A stretch of DNA of 64,000 nucleotides, from NCBI GenBank assembly GCA_034401795.1, contig JAVVLW010002751.1:1-64000 (forward strand), in the 5' to 3' direction. The notes below the pieces were generated by a model. The model worked only from the letters and a program-made list of their open reading frames with translations, was not told the origin of the DNA and did no database searches. The DNA is from Chaetoderma sp. LZ-2023a. Lineage: Eukaryota > Mollusca > Caudofoveata > Chaetodermatida > Chaetodermatidae. Position numbers and translations under genes: made by a program. This document shows, piece by piece, positions 56,410 to 64,000 of this stretch; position 1 is the stretch's first letter, and each line of letters starts with the position of its first letter.

Positions 56410-57722
56410 TTTGAGCATGAGTTGTGCACTCATCCGCCCGCACTCTTTGATAATTCATCTCTTCCATGGGAAGCAAATAAGCCGGCACTTCCTGATGCAT
56501 TGTGGAAATTAATTCAAAATGAAGATGCAGTCCTTCCAGATTCTGTCCACTATGTGCTTGATTGAGGAGCTCTATTACACCGTGTTCCATGGCAGCGTGG
56601 AGAGAGATTTGCAAATGTTTGTCAAAGATATGTAAAATATTGCATAAGCAAATATGGAATGGCTACAGTAGTTTTTGATGATTATGACCAAGGCCCAGAC
56701 ATAAAAGATGTAACACATAAGAGGCGAACTCGTGGATCAGGCGCAACTGTTGTACTGACTCCGCAAACAGTTGTAACTCTGAGTAAGCCTGATTTTCTTA
56801 GTAACAAGCAGAACAAACATCGGTTCATATCAATCTTAAGTTCATCTCTCGAACAGGCTGGATGCTTAACGATAAAGGCAAGCGGTGGTGCTGATGTCTT
56901 AATTACGCAAACGGCTATCTTGGATTCAAAGTCAACAAATACTGCTCTTGTTGGAGACGATGCCGACCTACTGGTGTTGCTTCTATACCATACTGATATG
57001 AATGGCTGTCAGCTATTTTTCAGACCAGAGCCAAAGCAAAATGCAAAGAAACCCCGACTGTGGAATATCAAAATGGCAAATGAAAAACTCGGGTTCTGTT
57101 TGTGCTCACAGCTGTTATTTATCCATGCTATCCTTGGCTGTACTCAGCATCTAGGCTTTATGGAATTGGAAAATCTGCATCCCTTAGCACAATCCAGTGC
57201 TGCAAAGAACTCTCTCAAATTGCTGAAGTGTTTACAATGAGTAATGCGAATAAAGATGACGTGATAAAAGCAGGTGAGAAGGCAATGCTTATTCTATACA
57301 ATGGCACTTCAATGGATAGTCTAGTTGCTTTGCGGTACAAGCGATTCAGGGAGAAGGTTGCAAAAAGTTCCAAGTATGTTGAAGCACGAGATTTACCACC
57401 AACACCTGCATCCGCAAAGTTTCACAGTCTTCGCGTGTACTACCAAATTCAAGTTTGGAGAGGAGATGCTGGAGATATGGATCCAACAGAATGGGGCTGG
57501 AAAGTTCTCAACCACCAAATGCTGCCTGTTAAGTCTGACATGCTGGCAGCACCTGACGATTTACTGTATTCATTTAGATGCAGCTGCAAAAGTGGCTGTG
57601 AATCAAAGAGATGCACCTGTAGAAAACATGGGCTCAGCTGCACATCCGCCTGCGAAGACTGTAAGGGTCTCAGTTGCTCGAATTCAATAACGCTCATTGA
57701 GGAAGATGACTTGGATAATTGA
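56410..57722 (+). pseudogene. Transposase-like protein, C-terminal part: PIN/XPG-like and CXC-type modules
   Basis: It continues in frame after the TAA: FEHELCTHPPALFDNSSLPW, a TGA near 56,563, then ALLHRVPWQRGERF and TVVFDDYDQGPDIKDVTHKR. A PIN/XPG-like core has ALVGDDADLLVLLLYHTD followed by LFFRPEPKQNAKKPRLWNIK and HAILGC. Near 57,140 the frame shifts by one base and goes on with SRLYGIGKSASL, RYKRFREKVAKSSKYVEARD, KFHSLRVYYQIQVWRGDAGD and EEWGWK-like TEWGWKVL. The end is a cysteine cluster, CSCKSGCESKRCTCRKHGLS then CTSACEDCKGLSCSN, ending at TGA 57,720-57,722. Together with the first part it makes about 1,014 residues. Confidence 0.75.
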
Positions 57723-58013
57723 TGCAAGATGAAATTAGTAGAAACCAGGTACCTATGCCATACTATTTCATCTTAGCTTAGCTTAGAAACACACAATACC
57801 GTGACATAATAAAATATAATATGTATTGTATCAATATCAATGATGGTATTAGGTAAATTCATGCAAGTGGCATAACACAATACATTTAATTTGTGGAGAA
57901 TATGTCAATCGTATTCATTTATTACTAAAAAAGTCCAAAAATACCCAGTCACACATATATTACATACCGGTTTTAAAGAAATAAAGAAAAATGGATTTTT
58001 CAGGTGAAATGGC

Positions 58014-58179
58014 CCAAATCTGGTAATAATTATGCAAATTTTACCCTTTCCCCTATTGGAATTTTGGAGGACTTTTGATATGTTGTACATGATGGCCCCC
58101 TATACACTGGGCGAGGTAAAAAAATTATGTTGCAATTTGTTCCGGGTTAAAATATTTTTTGCCTAGATTGACTGGACTA
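58014..58179 (-). repeat. Right terminal inverted repeat
   Basis: Mirror of 54,443-54,605; ends ACTGGACTA at 58,179. Confidence 0.8.
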
Positions 58180-58182
58180 TAA

Positions 58183-58780
58183 CTGATTACCACAAAGTAT
58201 AGAATTGTTCGATCTGTCCTAGCGGTCTAAGTCCATCCCACTATGTAACTCGGTGAACTATTGATCGATCTACTGTTTTTGAAGTCCCTGTACAGTAGAC
58301 TAGGCATCAATATTACTTAAAATTAACACGGCTTGTTAATTGCATATGATTGGCGCCGTTATGATTGGAAAAATAGTCCCTCTAGATTTTATTATATTGG
58401 TCAATTTAATTGTATAATTATTAATTTTTCTTGTATAATTATTATTTTTGAGATTCTATTTTCCAGTGAATTTTATCAAATTTTTTATATGATAAGATTG
58501 CCACCATGTTTAGGCATTATATGGACGTCGACGCATTTATACATCAAACCATGTGCTCGTTCATCAATCACGTGACAGTGTGTTGGTGGGAAGATCGCCA
58601 ACTCCCACTCATCAGTTCGAAACATATCTCTAAGCGGCTCACACGTCATCTAGGAGCCACTTATTTTCAAGAGTCCACGAACTCACCATGTAAAAATGTT
58701 AATGTAATAGTGTGCCTGTGTCATCCCGTCTTTGTCATCGTCTCAATGTAATCATCGTCATCAGCCATCAGTCGAGTTTA
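58183..58780. other. Unassigned sequence right of the TIR element
   Basis: No gene or repeat recognised. Confidence 0.45.
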
Positions 58781-58781
58781 G

Positions 58782-59010
58782 CTACCCGTGACTCCATCAA
58801 TTTAATCGTCATCAAACCAAATCTCAAAGCAAGCGGAACCTGGTGCCTTGCTTAGGTGGGTAGTAGTCTAAATTCCCTACCCGTGACGTCATCAATCTCA
58901 TCACCTTCAGACCAACTCCCAAAGCAAGCAGAACCTGGTACCTTGTTTGGGTAGGTAGAACTCTATCTTTTCCACCTGTGATGTCATCAATCTCGTCATC
59001 TTCACCACGC
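58782..59010 (+). repeat. Tandem repeat of about 95 bp, about 2.4 copies
   Basis: Units begin 'ctacccgtgactccatcaat' (58,782), 'ctacccgtgacgtcatcaat' (58,877) and 'ccacctgtgatgtcatcaat' (58,971). Each contains 'caaagcaagcggaacctggt' or a close variant. Confidence 0.8.
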
Positions 59011-59664
59011 TTTCATCCTTCTGAAATGTTCAGACTTTATTAGCGATTGCTGTCATCTTTTCGATTCTCCGCCATCTTTCGGCCTCGAACTTCTGTATCG
59101 GTAACTATGCTAGGTTATCACACGAATCATCTCAGTGTCTTCGAGCTTCTCAATTGAATATCTCGGATCATCTTAGTGCCTTCGTTTCTATTTCGGAAAA
59201 CAGAACATTCTTCCGGTTTCGTCATCCGTTTCTTCATATGTGTTTTCACTCCCGGTGCCACGACAGATTGGATCTTCATGTGTTCGCCTTCATTCCGTGA
59301 CCGGACTTCTGTGTTCAGCATATTTAACGTATCGAAACTTTAACTGTGATTTCTCAAAATTATTTACCATACACCCCGACCAACTCGCGTGGTGCCGAGA
59401 CTGTCCAGATTTTTACTTATGTAACCATATTTCAAAATATTCTATAAGTAAATTTCCATACTTATTATTGAAATATTTCTATTTAAATTGATTGAATATT
59501 TGTTTCAATTTGTTGTTATTACGTCATTTGTCCAAGTTCAAATAACCAACACTCATTCAGTAATCATCATGTACACTTAGTTAGTTTCTAGTTCCAAGGC
59601 CTGAGTAACTAATCACCCAATTCATAACGTAAGTTCTAGATTGGATGATTGGTTCATCAGTCTT

Positions 59665-59702
59665 TTGAATTACCCAATAAATTGCATTATTATTATTATC
59701 CT
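59665..59702 (+). repeat. Possible retroposon tail ending in (ATT)n
   Basis: 'acccaataaattgcattatt' followed by 'attattat' looks like the 3' tail of a SINE or LINE. The body was not identified. Confidence 0.3.
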
Positions 59703-62394
59703 ACCGACTAGCGGTCAACTCGCTATTAAAATACCATTGAACCTGTGATGCATAATCCTTGAATTAAAATATGCATTCAAATTGATTATAAGTTTGCTAT
59801 GCTATTTGGTGATTGGCCCTTTAATAAATTAACCCTTAATGAAAACTAAGGGCTGATTGATTAAAATTTCAATCATCAAATTTCCCAAAAAAAATTTCTT
59901 TCCGTTTATTTACGTATTAATTTACTCAGTTTCATATCCATGCTTATAACGCATCACTGGCTCTTAAAATATAATAAATATAACGTTAGTCCACTATCCA
60001 TTCATACTATATCAATATCAATACATTTACTCCGTTTTCTATCATCTGTGTAATGAATGAGTGATTAAAGTGTTTTCTGTTTTCATAGTTTCATTTACAA
60101 AATTTTCTCTACCGCATGCAGATTAACCATCAAATAATATCATTCCCAGATAGACGGATTTTCTGATTCTGGTAAAGAAGTTTAAACAGCTCTTGTCTTT
60201 TGAAAGAGAGATTGGAACTGTTTAACGTTAACTGCTAGAATTTGATTTGATGTATATCTGGATTGATCGCCGTAATTTTTCTCAATACGATTTCAAGGTC
60301 ATTTGATAGATCAACGATATTATTGTGGTCGGTTAATGAAGAAGGTTTGGTGGTGACTGAGCAACGTGCAACTATGACCAAGTCAGACATATCTGAATTT
60401 TGATCATAACTTGATCACTGGTATATTGATACTGTTGATCAAGTTTGGCAAAAAACAGAGACATGTGAGCTTTAAGTTTAATCCGGAAAGATCATCACCA
60501 TTGTTCGCTATAATTCAATCCCGATAATATAATTTGAGTTAAAGCCATATCCGTACCCTGTCCTCCTATCTCCTCAACTGCTTTCATTAAATCCGGAATC
60601 CTTTGCATTGATTTGAAATCCTTCCTATGTCACATAGAGCTGGTGCCCTGATATCATAAAATCTACAGCGGCAATATCCCTGTAATTCTTAATCCATTGA
60701 TACTAAACATTCGAGCCATTTAATTTACACCACTTTGGACGATTTCCTGTTAACTTGAAACTTCTGATCCGGCCCATTAACAAATTTGGTATTTATCATT
60801 AACATGCTTTTGAGGTCATTGAGGTCAAATTTTCACCTGGGTTGACCTGTTCGTCCAAACATCATGGACTGTTGAGCTTTGTAACCCCTAGATTTGCTTC
60901 CATAGCATAGCCATACTTTCTGTCATGTGCTTGAAATAACCTTAGGGGCAAAATTGATATATTTGACCCAGATAACTCGACATTCCTATGATAGCTGATT
61001 AATACTTTTTGCGGGAAATTTTGACTCGAATATTATTGCACTTGGAAATTAAACAGAATTTTGTATTTCGCTATTATAAATGTCTGAGGGCACTCCTACT
61101 CATGAAAGGGTGACTTTCATTGTATTTTATACCCGTGTTTTATATGTCTATAACGACATGGTTTTCCATTTACTCATAGTGATGCAATACTTTAGGCCGA
61201 TACAAATGATACAATTAAGTTTAACTTGGTGGCATACCAGCATTCTGCTACATAACAACGATTGAGATGTCACTAACTGAATAGAGTCAAGACTAATATC
61301 CTTATTCAACCAAATTATGCGAGTCCAAACGCTGCCTTCCTTAGAATCAGAAATGGAAATGTAGGTGACTGGTGACAGATTTGCGCTCTTCTATCAATAT
61401 TAGTATGAATCGTGATTGGATGGTATTGATAACTGTTATTGGAAGAAAATTAGCAGAACATAATATATACTCTCATAAATAGATTAAGATATTGTCTTGA
61501 GGCACAATGCAATGCACAAATGGAGAGTCCGTGTTATGCGTTTCATCAACCTCGTGCACTCGCAGTTAGTCCCATATTACACACTTCTATAAATCAAAAC
61601 CTGTGAAACAGCATGGACACAGCACACATTGCTGTCAACTAATTTGATAAAAGCTTAAAAACTATACACGGTATGTTACGCAAGGTTTTGAGGTCAAACT
61701 ATACAGCAGCATTCATACAAATACCAATCATTGAGAGTTGAGAATAATAGATGATCCTGACGCATAGACTATTTCATCAGTAAAGGATAACTGAGTAACA
61801 ACAATTACCTACTAAAATAGAATATCATTTCTGCAACAGAATTACAAAATCTACTTTGATATGCATCGACATGCTGTGTGAATAGATGAATGCCTTAAAA
61901 TTGTAATTTCTCTAACGTGCGTCATCGTATGAGCCTGACATCATGGCGCTTGAACATAATGTGAATGGCTATTTGAAAGGAAGCAATATCGCGATCTTAG
62001 TTGAAGCATACTCTTTTTATCGGCTATTTCACAAGCTCACCATCACCCTATGCATGCAAACCCCTACAGATTCCCTGTAATAATGTCTTTTAGAGTAAAC
62101 GTTTAAAGTACTAATTGTCTTCCTCAAAGGATCATTCACAACAGTGGCTCTTGAAAATGAAATTCTACTTATTCCATCTTAAGTCGTCAGGTATGTGACA
62201 GGGATCTGAGGAAAGTTGCACAGTATGTACGACTTTAAATATCAGCTAGTTCTCTTAGATCAACTGATTAATGCTAGCTACTTCAGGGCAGAGTTAACTG
62301 TTCGTCCCTGAATCAAATCTGTCAATTAATCATACATTTCTTATTCACTAGATGAATCTAGTTTATCGCTCAATCATATGGCGTCAAATTCAAC
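59703..62394. other. Unassigned sequence
   Basis: AT-rich, only short ORFs. Nothing recognised. Confidence 0.5.
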
Positions 62395-62720
62395 TACGTC
62401 ATATATAAGTTCATCATAAACGCCTAATAGTCCATTAAGTTGTACGAATTGTATGTCTACTATTTAATACACATGCTGTTGAATATATTGAACCGATTTT
62501 GCCATAGAGAGCAACAGAAACCAGTTAAATTAATTTGATAATATTTAACAGCGTACCTGCATATTATTCTGGTAATCGAGATTCAGGGAGTGCATGGATT
62601 GATCGATCCCAACACAGGCAAAGCATGGGTGGAGCGAAGCTACAGATGGGCTGGCCATAGCTAAACTGGATTCCTCCACTTATGTTAGTTCACCGACTGT
62701 CATTATCATCCATTACACAG
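62395..62720. repeat. Dispersed repeat, long copy
   Basis: Collinear with 39,125-39,440: 'taatagtccattaagttgta', 'attcagggagtgcatggatt', 'gatcgatcccaacacaggca', 'ccatagctaaactggattc'. Confidence 0.65.
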
Positions 62721-62939
62721 TTAGCGTTTTAGATGTCAGCACGTTGAGAGAGCAGAGAGTCAAAACATACAGTTAATAGATGGCTCCATTTATAGCTATG
62801 CATCACTAATTGCTTGCTAATCCCTGGAACCAGCCTTTATACGTGTTGTATCGATTTGAAACTTTGGAACATGAATTACGGGCATCTATATTTCAAGGCA
62901 AGGTAACTAATTATCTAAACTATATAGGTATATGTGTAG

Positions 62940-63190
62940 ATCTATCTATGGCAGCAACATCTCCCAATCAAATTAGTTTCAAAAACTTCAATTAAATTGT
63001 AAACCAATCAAAGACATACAATTCATACACTGCCCTTCGTGACAAACCTTTTTTGTGACGGAGGTATGTCATTTTGATTGTGGTGTATGCTAACATGAGC
63101 CATAACGTCATTTTGATGGTGATGTTGGCTAACATGTGACATATTTGATTATGACATCAGATACTTTACCAACATATCTGATCCCTCTAT
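62940..63190. repeat. Dispersed repeat (21.06-kb family)
   Basis: 'ggcagcaacatctcccaatc' followed by 'aattagtttcaaaaacttca' and later 'tttgattatgacatcag' match the order at 21.13-21.32 kb. Confidence 0.5.
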
Positions 63191-64000
63191 TAACAAGGAT
63201 TAAGGAGCGGTATACAATTGTGTGCTATGCAACCTACTTTCGTGCCTGAATGCCATACTTTGTTACTAGGAGTCTTAAAATGCTAGATACGGACACCAAT
63301 AATGGCCTAAGAATACTCATTTTAACAAGTTGATGATAATTTTTTGCTATTTATTTGAGGTTTTAGTTGTGGTATCTAACCGGGCGGCAATTGTCGCATA
63401 AACGTGAATTGCTGGCCTGAATGCTGTCTATCTGAGATCCAATACCACCATGACAGTATATCGCCACTGTGATTGAGATTATAGATTAAAGTCAGCCCTC
63501 GTCATTATAAATATTCATGTTTACTTCATGTTAGATTATCAATCCATCTCTGTATAATGAATAACATGACGATATGCCTAGTTGAGGAAATGTTTATGTC
63601 TTCAGCTCCTATGAAATATAGATACCGTTTCCATGAAAAATAGTAGAAACACAGATTTCCTTGAACACCTGAAATAACAAACTCTGTAGAGACAGGCAGT
63701 TTTATTACTGGCCAGTGATGAAATGGCATCTAATTGAATGCTCGTGTATTTTAATATAATCTTTCTAGACATGTGATTGGCAATTCTCGGCGTCTGTAAA
63801 TGAATTGTGGGAAATATTTATGTTCTTACAAGTTATACAATAAAGACAAATCAAATAATGAAATAAAATGACAAACTCGGCTGAGGCGAACATTCCTAGC
63901 ACTGGAATGTGAGGAGGAGGCATGTCAGTGAATCCAGATGAACTACCTGCATAGCAATATTTCATTAACAGGTTGACGTCAGGTAGGTCAATTGATTGGC
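63191..64000. other. Unassigned sequence at the window end
   Basis: Nothing recognised. Confidence 0.5.

Larger units (their letters stand above)
54443..58179 (+). mobile_element. TIR DNA transposon of about 3.7 kb, Academ-like (tentative)
   Basis: Terminal inverted repeats of about 160 bp begin TAGTCCAGT and end ACTGGACTA. A 3-bp TAA lies on both sides (54,440-54,442 and 58,180-58,182), read as the target duplication. Between the TIRs is a single coding region of about 1,014 codons, interrupted by two stops and one frameshift. The PIN/XPG-like module and a 3-bp duplication recall Academ transposons that carry an XPG nuclease, but that assignment is from memory. TIR arms have diverged, so the copy is not recent. 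Confidence 0.72.

Overview
This window looks like animal nuclear DNA, most likely from a mollusc or another lophotrochozoan. It is AT-rich, has low coding density, GT-AG introns, several metazoan transposon classes and long tandem repeats. A short repeat at about 33,806 resembles the 'acaagaggccca' type common in mollusc genomes; that link is from memory. I found no convincing host gene, rRNA, tRNA or CRISPR array. Almost everything recognisable is a transposable element, a relic of one, or a repeat family.

Layout. 1-11,056: two diverged copies of one non-LTR retrotransposon (LINE) face each other. Copy A is on + (cut by the window start) and copy B is on - (11,056 to 3,490). Both have a leader of about 3 kb with a CCAAT/TATA promoter and repeated RNA-like hairpins. 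11,763-17,787: a BEL/Pao LTR retrotransposon with both LTRs and a 5-bp target duplication, its genes broken by stops and frameshifts. 18.7-22.75 kb: a palindromic repeat, a tandem array of about 148-bp units, a dispersed repeat and a long TAG microsatellite. 25.4-28.25 kb: a two-exon relic of the 'P2X7-like' protein family. 28.35-29.8 kb: a satellite built around a palindrome. 29,887-35,085 (-): a six-exon transposase-like gene with clean splice sites but a few coding breaks. 35.9-42.05 kb: SINE-like, palindromic and dispersed repeats. 42,658-43,407 (-): the C-terminal end of a LINE ORF2. About 44.2-51.5 kb (-): a Ty3/gypsy element without a visible 5' LTR, joined directly to the 5' end of a third copy (C) of the first LINE (51,516-53,335). 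54,443-58,179: a DNA transposon with long terminal inverted repeats and a TAA target duplication, encoding a large transposase-like protein with PIN/XPG-like and cysteine-rich modules. 58.2-64 kb: repeats and otherwise unremarkable DNA.

Most items worth a second look are structural: the TIR-bounded element at 54.4-58.2 kb, the multi-exon transposase-like gene, and the paired hairpins with compensating stem changes in the LINE leader. Identifications of protein families come from recognising motifs by eye; no search was run.
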